DNA from: Amoebidium appalachense
Lineage: Eukaryota; Ichthyosporea
Reading direction: 5' to 3'
DNA length: 64,000 bases
NCBI GenBank assembly: GCA_963693365.1
Contig: CAVNZM010000006.1
Location: 9,486,001 to 9,550,000, forward strand
The position numbers were made by a program, and so were the translations under genes. The stretch's first letter is position 1, and the number at the start of each line of letters is the position of its first letter. Below are positions 39,088-52,154 of this stretch, piece after piece. Under the pieces are notes generated by a model. It saw only the letters and a list, made by a program, of their open reading frames with translations, did not search any database and had not been told where the DNA came from.

Positions 39088-42000
39088 CTGGCTGGCTAGG
39101 ACGTGTGGATTGGAAAGGGGGTTATGGGGAGAAAAGAGTCCGGGAATCACCCGGACTTCAAAAGTGAGGAGCAGAGAATATACTATAGGAGAGGGGGGCT
39201 CTATGGGGGGGGGGAGGGTTGGGGGGGGGTGCAGAAATGCAGGTACAGGTTTCATCAGTGTGAACCTGGCCATGGCTTGCTACTGAACCATGTTGTTGTT
39301 TTCCCCAGGTTGAAACCTTGAAATCCGAACTGAGTGTCAAGTCAGCCGATCTAGACGAGACCAAATGCGAATGTGCACGCCTTGTAGCATCGTGTGCCGC
39401 CAGCGACATTCGAATGGCCGAGCTCCAATCAGCACTAGCGGCTGAACGCGAGTCAGCCAATCAACAGCAGTCAAGAGCATCTCAGCAAGAGGCTGCACTC
39501 AAGTCCCAGCTGGAGAGTCTTCAGGGTGAGTTGACGGCAGCCCATAGCTTGGCCGAGCAGCTGCAGGCCACCCTCGGCCAGGTGGAGGCACAGCGAAACC
39601 AACTCACTCAAGAAACAGCCACCATGAGGCAACATCTGGACACGTATGCAGAAACGGAGCACAGACTGAGAGCCGAGCTGGATTGCCAAAACGGGGAGGT
39701 GCTTCGACTTACCCAGCATGCGGCATCATTATTATCGTCAATAGAGCAGCTACAGGCACGCAGCACGGCACAGGGGGAGGAAATTGCCACCCTCACCAGG
39801 GCATTGTCTGCAGCAGAGAGCAAGTCAGGACAGCTGCAGGCCGCACTCCAAGCAGAGCAGGCAGAGTGCCGCAACATTGCGGAGTCCCTCACTGCAGCAC
39901 GTGCAGACGCATCCATCCTTGCCGACCAGCTGCGGCAACTACAGGAGGAGCATGAGCAGATATGCAGCACCCTTACCAGCACCACAGCCGAGCTCCATGC
40001 CAGCAAGCAGCAGCACACAGGGCTGCTGGAGACCTCCCGGGCTGACCTTGCCCGGGCACAGCAAGAGCACGAGTCTGTGTCTGCCCTGCTTGCCGACCAG
40101 CGTGCTTGCACACAACGGGAGACCACCCAAGCAGATGCCATAGCCGCCGAGCTAGCAACCACCCGGGAGCTTCTTGTCCAGGCTCAGCAGCATGCCGCCG
40201 ACACCGAAGCCAAACTAGCTGAGACACAGGCAGACTTCCAGAAGGCCAGTGCATCCCTAGAAGCCCGATCAGCCGAAGTTGCCCAATTGCGTGAGCAGCT
40301 ACAGAGCAGCACGTCCGCAGCCCAGACAGCTGCTGCGGCTGCCCAGGAGCAGTTGAGTTTGGCCCAGCAGCAGGCAGCATCCAGCGAGAACCGTGCAACG
40401 ACACTTTCTGCAGAAGTTAAGCAGCTGCAACTGCAGCTTGAGGAGGCAACACAGGCAGCGGCAGCGGCATCCACAGCCGCAGGGCTTCAGCTCCAGCAAC
40501 AAGGGCTCCGACTGGCCGAGGCCCAGCAAATGCTACAAACAGCAGAGGCGTCTGCAGCCACCATGCAGCAGGAGCTGACCCAGGCACGGCAAGCAGCAGC
40601 AACAGAGGCCGAGCGGGCAGAAGACCAGGCTGGCATTGCTGCCGATCTACGGCACAACCTGGATGCCCTTACCGAGGAATCTGCTGCGGCGGCAGCGGCG
40701 GCGCAGCAACAACTGAACGAGGCCAAGCAGGCTGCTGCCCAACACGCCACGGAGCAGGCTGATCAGTTGGCCCAGCTGCAGCAGCAACTTGCTGCAGCAA
40801 CCAAGTCGGCAGACACAGCAGCCACAACCGCTCAGCACGAGCTGGATTGTGCCCTCCAGGCGGCAGCTACATCACAGCACCATGCCAACGAGTGCTTGGC
40901 CCAGGCCAACCAGCTACAGCAAAGGCTGCAGGCTGCGAAGGGGGCGGCTGACCTGGCACAGCAGGAGCTGGTGGCGGCAAGAGCATCAGCGGCAGACACT
41001 GGCAAGGAGCTGCATCTGGCCCGAGAAGCCCATGCAGCAGAGATCAAGCGGGCAGAGGACCTGGCCAGCCTGGCTGCAAACCTGCAGCTGCAGCTGGATG
41101 CCCTCAAGGAGGCGGCTGGTGCAACAGCGGCCATGGCGCAGCAACAACTGGACCACGCCAAGCAGGCTGCTGCCCAACACGCCAAGGAGCAGGCTGACCA
41201 GCTGGCCCAGCTACAGCAACAGCTTCGGGAGGTCCAGCAACAGTTGCAGTTGACCGTGGCCGCAGCAGCCACCACCCAGCATGAGCTGACCCAGGCCCAG
41301 CAAGCAGCAGTGTCAGAGGCCAAGCGGGCAGACGATCTGGTCAGCCTTGCTGCCGATCTACGGGAGAAGCTGGATGCCCTCACCGAGGCATCTTCTGTGG
41401 CGGCATCAGCGGCGCAGCAACAACTGGACCAGGCCAAGCAGGCTGCTGCCCAACACGCCCAGGAGCAGGCTGACCAGCTGGCCCAGCTGCAGCAGCAACT
41501 GGGTGCGGTAGAAGCCACTGCCACAACAGTGCAGCAGGAACTGGCCATAGCAAAGGCAGCAGCTGTGGAGATGCAGCAGCAGCTGAGCCAAGAGCGGCAA
41601 TCTGCCGCAGCGGTGCGATTGCAGTCAGAGGCCCAGGCCACTGTGTTGACAGAACTGCAGCAACAGCTCCAGCTGGCCAGGGAAAAGGCTGGCACAGCGG
41701 CAGCAACTGCCTGGCAAGAGCTTGCCCAGGCCCAGCAAGCGGCAGGGACAGCAGCTGAGCGTGCTAGCACCTTGGCCAGCCAGGTGGCTGAGCTGCAGGC
41801 TAGTATTTCCACCCACCAACAAGAATCGGCGAGTGCACAGGGAGAGCTGGCAGCCACCAGGCAGGCATTGGCAGCGGCGGAAGATCAAGCCTCTGGGTCC
41901 GGCGCCCAGGTGGCAGGCTTGCAGCAGCAACTGCAGGCAGCCCAGGCATCACTGAAGGGGCTGGAGGCAACTGCAGCCACCCAGCTGCTTGCCAAGCAAA

Positions 42001-45000
42001 GGTCGCAGCAGCAGATTGAGCAATTGGAGGGCCAACTTCAGCAGGCGGCAGCACGGGCAGGCACCGTAGCCAACAGGGCTGACGAGGCCGACCAGCGGTG
42101 CACGGCACTCACCAGCCAGCTGGCTGAGATGTCATCTGCCCTGCAGGCAGCCACAGCACTTGCCGACCAGCACAAGCTCCAGCTAGAACAGCAAGAATCA
42201 GCCATTGCCACCCTGGTGGCAGCTTGCGACGCTGCAAATAGCCAGGCCCAATCCTGGGAGGCCAGGGCCATTAAGGCAGAGGACGACATCGAGCAGCTCC
42301 AAGCCACAACCAATGAGGAGACGGCACGTGCAACGGACCTTCAGGGGCAGGTGGCTTCCCTGGTACAGCAATTGGCAGCAGCCCGGGCAGAGGGCCAGCG
42401 AGCAGCAGAGCAGAGCGAGGCACGTGTGGGTCTGATCAGGGCGTTGCAGACCCGGGTGGCCGACATGGAGGAGATGTTGGCCCACGCTGGCCAAGACGCA
42501 GACCAGGCCAACACCCGGGCAGAGTCTCTGACCCAGGAGGCTGCCCAGCTGCGGGACCAGGTGGAGCAGCTGCAGCAGGCCAGCACCACAGAGGCACAGC
42601 GTGCAGGCGAGGCCACCACGCAGCTGCATGCTGCACGTGAGCAGTGCCAGAGCTTGGAGGCACAAGCAACCCAGTTGGGCCACGAGCTGGCAGCCACCCA
42701 GAGCAACATGGACAGTGTTCGGCATCAGCTTACCCTGCTACAGGCCGACCATGAGGCTGTGGCCCAGGCCAGAGATGGGCTGACCCAGCAGCTGGCCGAC
42801 ACCAGCAGGCACCTGCACCGGGCTGAGACTGCACTTGTATCCCTGCAACGTGACCACGAGGCCCTTGAACAGCAGCTTGGCCGGGAGCATGCCACTGCCA
42901 GCAGCCTGTCAGAGCAGTTGGCCGAGGCCAGAGCTGCTCTGGCCAAGGCTGCCACCGTCGGGGCCGATCTTCGGCAGCAGCTGGACCACAGCAGCACCGT
43001 GCACCAGGTGCAGCTAGCAGAGGCCCACAGCCAGGCCCATGCTGCAACCCTGCAGGTGGCTGCATTGGAACAGCAGCTGGCACATGCTATGGCAGACACA
43101 GCTGTGGCCCGCCAGGAGCACCTGCAAGCCAAGGAGTTGGCCGGCCAGCTGCAGGGCACCTTCGATGATACCATGGCCCGGCTGGCTGCCACATCCAAGG
43201 AGCTGGACACCACAAAGGCAGAGGCAGCTGCAACAACCGACCGTCTTCTGGCTGCCCTTTCTGACCTGGAAACCACGCGCCAGACAGTGAGCGCTGGCGC
43301 AGCTGCTGCAGAGCGCCTGCAGGCGGAGGTTGACAGCACCCGTCACATGGCCAATACTCTAGCCGCTGAACTTGAGAAAGCCAAGGCAGACAGCACCACC
43401 CAGCAGGCCACCGCACAGCAACAACTGCAAGACGCAGCAGCCGCATCAGCTGCTGCCCTCCAGCAGCTGTCCGAGGCAGAGGCCAGGATCTGCGAGCTCA
43501 CCTCTAAGGCCGATGACATGCAAGGGCTCGTCAACAGCAAGACCCATGAGGCGGAGGTGCTGGCCCAGCAGCTTAGCCAGGCCCAGGGTGCAGCCGCATC
43601 CACGGCACTTGTGCTGGAGGAGGCCAGGGCAGCCAGCCAGCTCGAGACTACACAACTGCAGCAACAGCTTCAAGCAGCCACAGACAGGGCGGCGCAGGCC
43701 GCTGAAGAGTGTGCCCGGTTGGCTGAGCAACTGGCCACTGCCCAATCCGGTGTGGCCAAGTCGGAGGCGCTACTAGTGACTCAGCAGCAGCAGGCAGAGG
43801 CAGACTGTCAGGCGCTGCGGGCCACAGTGGCCACCCTGCAGGCAGACCTCGACCAGAGCCGGGAAGAGGCCACACGGGCAGTAGATCATGTACGTGCATT
43901 GCAGCAGGCAGCGGCAGCGGCAGAAGGTGAAGTCCAAACACTGCGCATGCGGATCACCACTATGGAGGTGGATGCGGCAGCCACAGCATCTGCCCATGAG
44001 CAGGCTCTACGTGCGGCTAGGGACGAGACCAGCGCCCTTCATGCGCAACTGCAAGATTACGCTGCCGAGGTTGAGCAGCTCCGGGGCCAATTGGCTGGGG
44101 CACAGACCCAAGAGGAATCTTCCGCAGCCAGGGTGCAGCAGCTCGAGCAGCAATTGGCAGACACCACCAGCCAGGCTACAAAGCTGGCCGAGCGGGTTGC
44201 AGGGCTGACCAGCCAGCTGGAGGCATCAGCAACCACCATCCAAGCCCTCACCACCCAGTGTGCTGACCTGGAGCACCAGCTGCTTGAAGCAAACAGGCTG
44301 GCTGCCAGCACCCAATCTCAGCTGGATGAAACCCAGGCACGGGCCAGCAGGGTCGAAAAGGAACTTGGGGAGATGCGGCTGAAGCTGGAGCAGCAGGTTG
44401 GTTGGACGTGGCCCTGGCTGTCGTCTATTCCTGTGCATGTGTCTACTTGGGAAACAGAGTGGATTTACGAAAATGCAGCCCCGAGTTCTATTAAGTCGGG
44501 ATAGATTTATGGATATGTGTACTTTTAGCATAGAGAAAAAGGGTTCGAATGCTTTGGGTTTTAGTAAATGTACATCAGTGTACTTTGTAGGTAGTTACCG
44601 TTTTCTACTATAGCATAAGGGCATTGTGTGCATGTCGTTCCATATATATGTGATCGTATATACTATAAAGTTTTCTCCCCTGTGACCACATGTTGTAAAA
44701 TGTTCCTTTCCTGGCGCAATAAACTGAAATTGAGACATTTTGGTCACCTGGGTGGGTGCACTTGTCCCCTGTGCACACAAACTCTTTCGCAAACACCCTG
44801 ACTAGTTTAAGTGCCTGGGGGGTTGGTTATCAGAGGTGCTCTCTAAATCGAGTGCGAGATTGGTGTTCGTTTATCCACGGATGTGTGGCAATTAGCCTAG
44901 GGGGGAAGCATAAAGGGGCAAAGGAAACGAAGGAGGGGGGGCTCGGGGGATTAAAACCACCGATAACATGTGGCAACTTGTGTTAGATGTCTTTATGCAG

Positions 45001-46993
45001 GCAGCATGACTAACTAGTACTTGATCACTCTCAGGTCAAAATGGTCGATGAGCTGGGCAGCCAGCAACAGCAAGCACCCAGTGTGGTTGAGGACCAACTC
45101 CGTGCTGCACAAGAAGAGGTGGCTGCCCTGAGAGACCAGCTAGAAAAGAGGGTATGCCCACCATGCTATATTCTATGCCCCCCCCCCCCCCCCCCCCCCT
45201 CCCCCTCCCCCCCTCTCCCCACCCAGGCACACGCACAGACAGACACACAAACACCTGCAGTCACCCACTTATTCCACCCTACCCACCCACCACCCATTCA
45301 ACCCCACCCAACCGACACAAACCTTCTCCTCCTCCCCCCCCCACCTTCAGGCCTCCCTCCCGGCTTACCCCTCCCCTACCCTCCCCGCCTATCTGCCCAC
45401 CCTTATGCTCAATCTCTCCTCTGCCTTCCACGCGTTTCCCACCGCTTGTCCCGCTTCTCTCCACCTCTCGCTCCCCCATCCCCCCTCCCCCCCCCCCCCC
45501 CCCCCCCCCCCCCCGTCCCCCACCCCACCCCAAACTCACACACATACACACCTGGGGCCGGTATTGTGTTCTGACCGTCACGTGATACGTGCATCACCGA
45601 ATATTGCCTCCTATCTGAGCGCTGGCCCCCCTCCCTCCCTCCCCTCCCCCTGCCTCCCCCCCCCCCCGCCCCGCCCATTCCCACCCCTACCCTTCGGCCT
45701 TTGGGTCTGGCCTTGTCTTCTGGCATTTCACTATTGGGTTTTCAGCCAATGCACAACCACTAGTTGCCATTTTGTGCCTGCTGACCGCCCACATCATGCA
45801 GTGATCTATACCTGCTATTGTGTCCCACCATCCATGTGCTCGTCCCTGTGCATGTGCATGCAGCTATTACCCTGCATGCTCATACTGCACCCCCCATGCT
45901 GGCCTACGAGGCAAGCACACACACCGTAGGAGGGGGGGGGGGGTTGAAAAGGGTAGTTACATGGGATGGACAGGTGCTTGTGTGAAATATCAATGAATGT
46001 ACTTGCGTTTCAGAGGGCAGGGGGGGGGGGGGGGGGGGGGGGGGGGCTTGTTGTGTTTCATGCCCTTACGTGTTCATACCCCCCCAGCAGGCAGTGACTG
46101 CACCAGTGGGTGATGGGGAGCTACGGCAGGGCAGCAGCCAGGGGCTAGCACTGCTGCTGCCAGATGGGGCAAGGGCACCGACCCACAGGCCAAGCACGAC
46201 CAGTGTCCGCATGGGGGAGGAGCACGAGGCAGACAGCCTTGCGCGTGACCCAGACATGCTCCACCGTGCAGAGCAGGTGTGTAATGCATTCTACTGTCTA
46301 TCTGGCATGTGGGCTACACAAAACGACATTCTTGACGGGGATAATGTTCATCCGTAGCTGGACACGTTCTCTGGGCTGACCGTAGCAGCATGCTCCGCAT
46401 CTTTCTATGCAAAATGCAACACAAACCGCACACCTATAGGCCAGGTCGGCTGAACAGATGGTTCAATCCCAAAGGGAGACCTTGCTAACAGTCACGTGCA
46501 CGTGCAGGTGATGCGCATGCAGAGTGGCCTGGACACTGCATCCGGCATCAGCGTATCTGTCGACAACTCTAGTGGCGATAACACGGCATACATTCTCTCC
46601 TTCGAAGGTATGCACTCACTCCCCCCATTCCCTGCCTGTGTGGTGTTGGTGCTCAGTACGGGGATTGGGGGTGGAATGCTAAGTCTGTGACCTCCACAGT
46701 GGATGGCAAGCAACGGCAAATCGTCACTCGATACTCCGAAATGCTCGAATTCTATCACAAGATCAGAGACTGCCCAGAAATCAGGTATGTGTTTCCCTTT
46801 TCTTTTTCTGAAAAATTAATTCCTTATTCGGTTCGGGCACTTTGTGGAACATACCATTTTGTCTTGCCCTTGCACCCAACTATGATAAACATTGCGCTTA
46901 TCTTCCTTGTTGTGCACCCTCGAGCATATGCCCCTTTACTTATTCATCCTATTGCACTGAATTCTGACATGGATCTTCGCGCTGTGTGCTACT

Positions 46994-47024
<31 letters not shown>

Positions 47025-47411
47025 CCGGCCCCAGCCCACCCCCCCGTCCAACCACATCACACACAAGTAACCATCAATGCCATTTCTGCTAATAATCACC
47101 GAACATAATGTCCATGTGTGCGAGTATCAGTGTCATATAAGACTTCCGGAAACATATCCCCTCCCCCCGCCCCCCCCCCCCCCCTCCCCTCCTGCTCCCT
47201 CTCCGCGTCTCTCGGGGGTATCCAAGGCGTGTTCAAGCACTTTCATGGCATCCTTTCAGGCTTGCTTGCTCAGGCAGAGCCTATTCCAGGCTCCTTCATT
47301 CTTGCTACATTGTGTCCAATAACCCTTCCCCCCCCCCCCCCCCCCCCCCTCCCCCCCCCCCCCCCCCCCCCCTCGGCCCTTCAACCTCTCCTGCACTTTA
47401 CATCCACGGTA

Positions 47412-47459
<48 letters not shown>

Positions 47460-47810
47460 ACACACCACCACCACCTGGATAGCGTCCCCCCCATCATCCG
47501 CACCCCGCGCATGCACCAGCAACGACTGCGCAGATTGAACAGAGGGTGGGCCACAGGGGGGCCGGAAAACACGGGGCTGTGCGGCGTACGGACACAAACC
47601 TGACTCTGTGCATGTCGCCTCAGGTTGCGGGACCACGACTGGGGGCCCTTTCCAGCAAAGGCCTTTGGCTACCGCCGGTTCTACCACGTTGTGATTGAGG
47701 AGCGCCGCCTGAAGTTTGCCCGCTTCCTTCAGGACCTGCTGGCCCAGCAAGCAGCTCACACCGTGCCTACCGTATGCAGATTCCTGCACCTGGACAGGCA
47801 CCATGCCTAG
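31973..47810 (+). CDS. Giant coiled-coil protein with C-terminal PX domain (2588 residues)
   Basis: Exons: 31973-32227, 32504-32668, 32893-33190, 34140-34279, 35109-35276, 35709-36560, 36828-36950, 39309-44396, 45035-45151, 46088-46276, 46508-46607, 46700-46784, 47624-47810. They total 7767 nt and all phases close. Residues 1-140 are polar and Ser/Pro/Lys-rich, with [14 protein letters not shown]. About 150-2400 is heptad-like Gln/Ala/Glu/Leu coiled coil; exon 8 alone encodes 1696 residues. The last ~90 residues form a PX domain: [53 protein letters not shown] and VCRFLHL. The RY Arg, the PAK Lys and the ERR Arg match the basic residues that bind phosphoinositide in PX domains. I infer a long membrane tether or scaffold on endosomal membranes, comparable in design to EEA1, which uses FYVE instead. 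No transmembrane segment or signal peptide is seen. Confidence 0.85.
37021..37168 (-). repeat. Family A dispersed repeat, copy 3
   Basis: The reverse complement begins TTTGAATGCGTCAAAAAGTA next to the C tract at 37169-37184 (a G tract on its own strand) and runs through the CACGTCATCCACAGTACCCG end. It lies in intron 7 of the coiled-coil/PX gene, antisense to it, and is the closest relative of copy 1. Confidence 0.85.
37170..39308. other. Large intron segment of the coiled-coil/PX gene
   Basis: The remainder of the 2.36-kb intron before the 5-kb exon. 37320-38540 is strongly C/T-rich on the coding strand, with C tracts at 38360-38520. 38720-39250 is strongly G-rich. The switch is abrupt at about 38700. 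No coding exon was found. Confidence 0.65.
40701..41502 (+). repeat. In-frame internal repeats of the coiled coil
   Basis: A near-identical ~90-nt block ([20 protein letters not shown] and variants, then [10 protein letters not shown]) begins at 40701, 41136 and 41412, spaced 435 and 276 nt, both multiples of three. Recent duplication of coding DNA has lengthened the coiled coil. Confidence 0.8.
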
Positions 47811-49245
47811 ACTATCCACCCACATGATGTACTAGTTAATTAGTATGTATATATGATGTTGCAACGGGTGGTTGTATGATTTTTCAGTATTCGGGTGTAT
47901 GTTAAGCGCTCGTTTGTGTATGCACGATGAATCGATTTTCCGAAGAACAATCTTTTTTTGAATGTGACTGTGATGACTGATTGGGTAGCCCCCGTGGCTT
48001 TGAAATGACTCGATGATTATTTTCGTAGGCCATCATTTGCAGATTTGTATGTCATGCCTAATTATCGTTAGAAATAACACCTCGTAATAGACATATATGT
48101 AACGGGATACCTACAGATTAGTATTTTCGTACTCAATTGCACCACCTCTTAACGATTAGTACCTGTAGGTTCCTTCGTTTTTACCCCTTTTCTTTTTAAT
48201 TCCCGTAATGTGAGAAGCGACGCAAATAACGTCGGCACACAGCGAAGCCTGGATCCTAGTGCAGTTTTCATATTTTTCGAACTGGGAGTGTTTCGTTCAG
48301 TAAACGTATGGAAGTAATGCAAAGATCATTTTATTTCGGTGATTTATGTGTTGACCATGAAAATTGCAGACACACGGGCTCCCTCCGAAAGTTTATCCAC
48401 CACACCGGCATCGAACACCCACATGGCCTCGCAACCTCCATTTCTTTTGCCATGCCAAACCCCTAACTCCACTCCCTTGCTCCCCTCTTGTCCTCCCTCC
48501 CACCTGCGCATGAAGTATACAATACAAACATGTACCCGCACACACACACACAGTGACACGCACACACAGTACACCCTCACACACACCGTGCATCTCTTAT
48601 ATCCACACCCACACCCACAAACCTTGCCCCAGCTGCCCGTTCCCCCTTAACTTCGCCCCTGCGCATGTCCCCTCTGGCCCCCCTCCCCCAATGATGTAGT
48701 TTCCCCGTCAACAAGTTTGTAAACATTCCACATGTCCCTCCTGCCCCCAGTTATTATACCCGTCTCTCCCTACACAAAACCGTTCAGACCGTCCCCCCCC
48801 CCCCCCCCCCCCCCCCCCTCCCCCTAAACGGGGGGAAAACGGGGGGAAGGGGGGGGGGGGGGGGGGGGGGGGCACGCTTCAAGGGGAAGGGGGGGGGGGG
48901 GGAGAGGGGGTCTCGCTCGCTCCCCGTCCTCACCACACCCCCGATCTGCCCCCCCTGCTGATGTATCTTATGCACACGGCCTGGTCCTTCCCATCAGTTT
49001 CAAGGACTGTAAAGTGTACGCCTCAGAGGTAGCATGCCTATGTGTACATCATCGTGTGTGCACACATGAGATATACGACCCCACTAACCTCACGGTGCCA
49101 TATATATATGATTGTTAACCGAGATGGGTTTTATTAATTGTTTGTCTTTTTCCCTTTTCAGAGGAAGGTTGTTGGGGAAGAATGCGGGGTGGGGGGAGGG
49201 GGGGGGGGAAGGGAATGCGGGGTGTGTGTGTGTATGTGGGTGTTT

Positions 49246-49276
<31 letters not shown>

Positions 49277-50404
49277 GAGGGGGGGGGAGGGGGGGGGGGG
49301 GGGGGGGGAAGGATGTATGGAGCCCATACTCCCCCTCCTCCCCCGCCCTCCCTGAGGATGGGCGCTGCTTATGACGCATACTGTGCGCATTGCTGATATT
49401 GCATACTTGAATGTTTGTCTTTGCATGTGTCCTGCACCATGCTTCTCATCGTGTTTTCGTACCGTGTTCCGCATTCAAACCCCCCTCTCCTCGCAAAAAA
49501 AAAAAAAAGAAAAAAAAAAAAAAAAAGGTGTTGGCTGACGACAGTTAAACGGAGCCCAGCATCAGTGGTTTCCTATTTCCCCACAAAAGGCGGGGAGGGA
49601 GTTGTTACACCACACACCCCCTTGTGTGTAAGTCAAGGCACTGGGTCTATGGTATACTATTTAGGACGGCCGGTGTAATGTTTGGGCCTTAGTGTCCACA
49701 CAAAGGAGGAGCATGCACACACAGGGACCCGCAATTCTTCACTAAGTCTTGCACACAGTCACTCACATTATAGACACAAGTTAGGTACACGGAATCATCC
49801 ACATTTCCTGGACAACGTGTACACAGAGCCAGCCACATTTCCCATGTTTCATAGGCCCGAGGTTCTTTAATAACCTGGGCCGCAAAAACTGTTACAGTAG
49901 GCCACCTGCCAACTTTCATTCTCTTGCCATGTATTTACAGCTAAAGTTTTTGACAAAGCAAAGGTATTGACCTCTTTGAACACTACCATCACTAAATGTG
50001 CTCAAAAGTGATATTTACCATTCCTTCTTTTCATTAACCTGGTTACCAGGTATTTTCAACATTAGCGCATTCATTCATTTGAGTTACTGCAACGACCAAC
50101 GACTGCCGACACGGCTTGGGTATGACAACGAGCACTCAACCTCCCCCCACTCTCCCCCCCTTTCCCCCTCCTCCCCCTAAACACTCACACACCAACATCA
50201 CCACCACCACCACTACCACCACCACCTCTGCAAAAGAGGGGGGAGAGTGAGGGGGGGGGGGGGGGGGGGGGGGGGGAGGGGGCACATCACACATAAAACA
50301 CACGAACACCTAACTCATCACACCTTCGTCCCTAAGAAAGAAAATCAGAGAGAATACACTCGGACCTTTCATACCCTTTCCAATTTCAGGACTAATTAGA
50401 ATCG
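47811..50404. other. Convergent intergenic spacer
   Basis: 47811-48340 is unique AT-rich sequence, presumably the 3' end of the coiled-coil/PX transcript. 48790-48905 holds C then G tracts. 49195-49310 is a G/T-tract block next to family A copy 4. 49500-49527 is A-rich. 50240-50280 is a G tract. No gene was recognised. Confidence 0.65.
49351..49480 (-). repeat. Family A dispersed repeat, copy 4 (diverged)
   Basis: On the minus strand it starts TTTGAATGCGGAACACGGTA and ends GCGCCCATCCTCAGGG, with the middle clearly diverged from copies 1-3. It lies between genes. Confidence 0.7.
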
Positions 50405-50807
50405 CTACCCAAACAACCTCTCCTGCTCCCACCTATCCACCAAGGCAGCCACCATTTCGGGCAACGGCACAACCATCGACAGCTCTCCATTGTCTATGGT
50501 GTCTAGGTCCGTGTGGATTTGTTCGTAATCTGTAGGGGGTGAAAGTAGAGGTTAATTTAATGACTGACAAAAAGAGGTGTGTGATGGGGTACAAAAAACA
50601 GGCTTGGCAGTGCGGGCAAGGCGAGCGGGGGGGCGGGGGAGGGGGGGGGGGGGGGGGGAGGGAGGGAGGGGGGAAGGCTGAGTGGGGCAAAGGTTGGGGG
50701 GGGGGGGAGGAGGGGGGAAGGGGGGAACAGAACTGTTTTGGAGCCGGGTGAAGGGGGGGGGGGGGGGGGGGGAAGAGAGAGAGAGAGAGAGGGTGTGTGT
50801 TTGTGTG

Positions 50808-50851
<44 letters not shown>

Positions 50852-52051
50852 CTCATCACAAAATGAAAAAGCGCAGATTGGGGCTTCTTTGGTGTGTGTT
50901 TGTGTTTGTGCAACCACAGCAATTGTGTCTGCAGCATTATGTGCTCTAAGCGAGCATAATACTGCAAACAATCGTGCTGACGGTGTGTGTATACGCCAGT
51001 CTAGTGACGGGCTCGGATAGAGAGGGGGGCGGGGGACGGTGGGGGACCGGGAGGGTACATGTGGAATGTCTTTTCAATTTGGGTAGTGATGGTGTTGGCG
51101 AGGGTGGTGGTTGGGGGGACGGAGGGGGGGGGGGGAACGGGGGGAGGGGGGAGGGTGGAGGGGAGGGAAACGGGGGATGGGGGTGGTTGGGTTGCGGGCC
51201 AGGGAGGGGAGGAAGGGGGGGGAAGGAGGGGGAGGGGGAGGAATGAGCAGACGTAGATAGTAGGAAACGGACGTTATAAATAATGAACAACATACGTGTG
51301 CCACACGTGTGTGCCCATGGAAGTGCATGCCCAGAAAGCACAACCACTCTGCCATGATTTTGCCGTTAACCTCTGTCCTGTGATTCCGCTGCACCCTCCA
51401 CCCCCCCCCCCCCCCCCCCCTCCCCTCCCCCCCTGTCCCCCCTCCCCCGTTTACCCCTTCTCATGCAGCCCTCCCCGTCCTCCTCTTTGGTATATCTGCC
51501 TCTATCCTTGGAACATCATTCCCTCCACCAATCTGGCTTTGCTCGTCCCCTTGCCTTTACACACGCTGTGGCATACCCTCCCCCCCCCCCCCCCACCCCC
51601 CCCCCCCTCCCCCCTTCCCCCCATCACCAGACACACATGCAACACTATCCTCCTTTCCCCATCCACGCTTGATCACTTCACTAGTTCACTCTTCCGTCTC
51701 TCCCACATTCCAACCCCCCACTCGATCTCAATTCCGCCCCCACATTCCCTGTTTCCCTGCGCTAAAATGTTTCCGCTCCACCATCCCACCCATACTCTAA
51801 CCTTCTCCTCTACTCTTCCCATATCCACCAATCCCAAACCCTCCTGCCACCGGTATGCTCGCGTTTTGCACTGACACACACACACGCATTTGGGTTGAAC
51901 TATGAGAAAAGGGCTACCCACTTGCATGTTTCATAGGCTCAGCCACCACTTTGGGCTGTTCAGGTGCCCATTCCTTTCTGTCCTCGTGCCACCGTTTGGC
52001 GTTTTCGTTAACGAAACCCTCAGGCTGGGCAGCTTCAGCAGGTTGTGCCAT
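50405..52051 (-). CDS. Gag1-like clamp (DUF4050-type) small protein
   Basis: Exon 1, 52051-51922, starts at ATG (MAQPAEAAQPEGFVNENAKR then WHEDRKEW). Exon 2, 50529-50405, reads YEQIHTDLDTIDNGELSMVV, PLPEMVAALVDRWEQERLFG and stop. Junctions are GT-AG, phase 1, giving 84 residues. The layout FVN-x-W-x-R-x-W, then Tyr-x-x-Ile/Leu, then PLPEMVxxLVDxWEQExL(F/Y)G matches my memory of the Gag1-like clamp domain of fungal and plant proteins (Pfam PF13259, formerly DUF4050). Biochemical function is not known to me. The intron holds long G tracts at 50640-50850 and C-rich runs at 51400-51620. A further internal exon cannot be excluded, but none is needed. Confidence 0.65.
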
Positions 52052-52108
52052 GTTTGTCTTGTTGTCTAAAAATCCTATACCGCAATGTTGACAGGACTAC
52101 ATGTCAGG

Positions 52109-52154
52109 AAAATATGATGCGGGAGGATTTCAAAATATGATGCGGGAGGATTTC
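52109..52154. repeat. Perfect 23-bp tandem duplication
   Basis: The 23-bp unit starting AAAATATGATGCGGGAGG occurs twice head to tail, 58 bp upstream of the start codon of the Gag1-like gene, so within its probable promoter or 5' UTR. Confidence 0.9.

Noticed and set aside
40832-41857. 341-codon antisense frame in the long coiled-coil exon
   Set aside because: It is the complement of Gln/Ala-rich codons, giving Ser/Ala/Cys-rich sequence with no independent features; the plus-strand frame closes perfectly with the rest of the gene.
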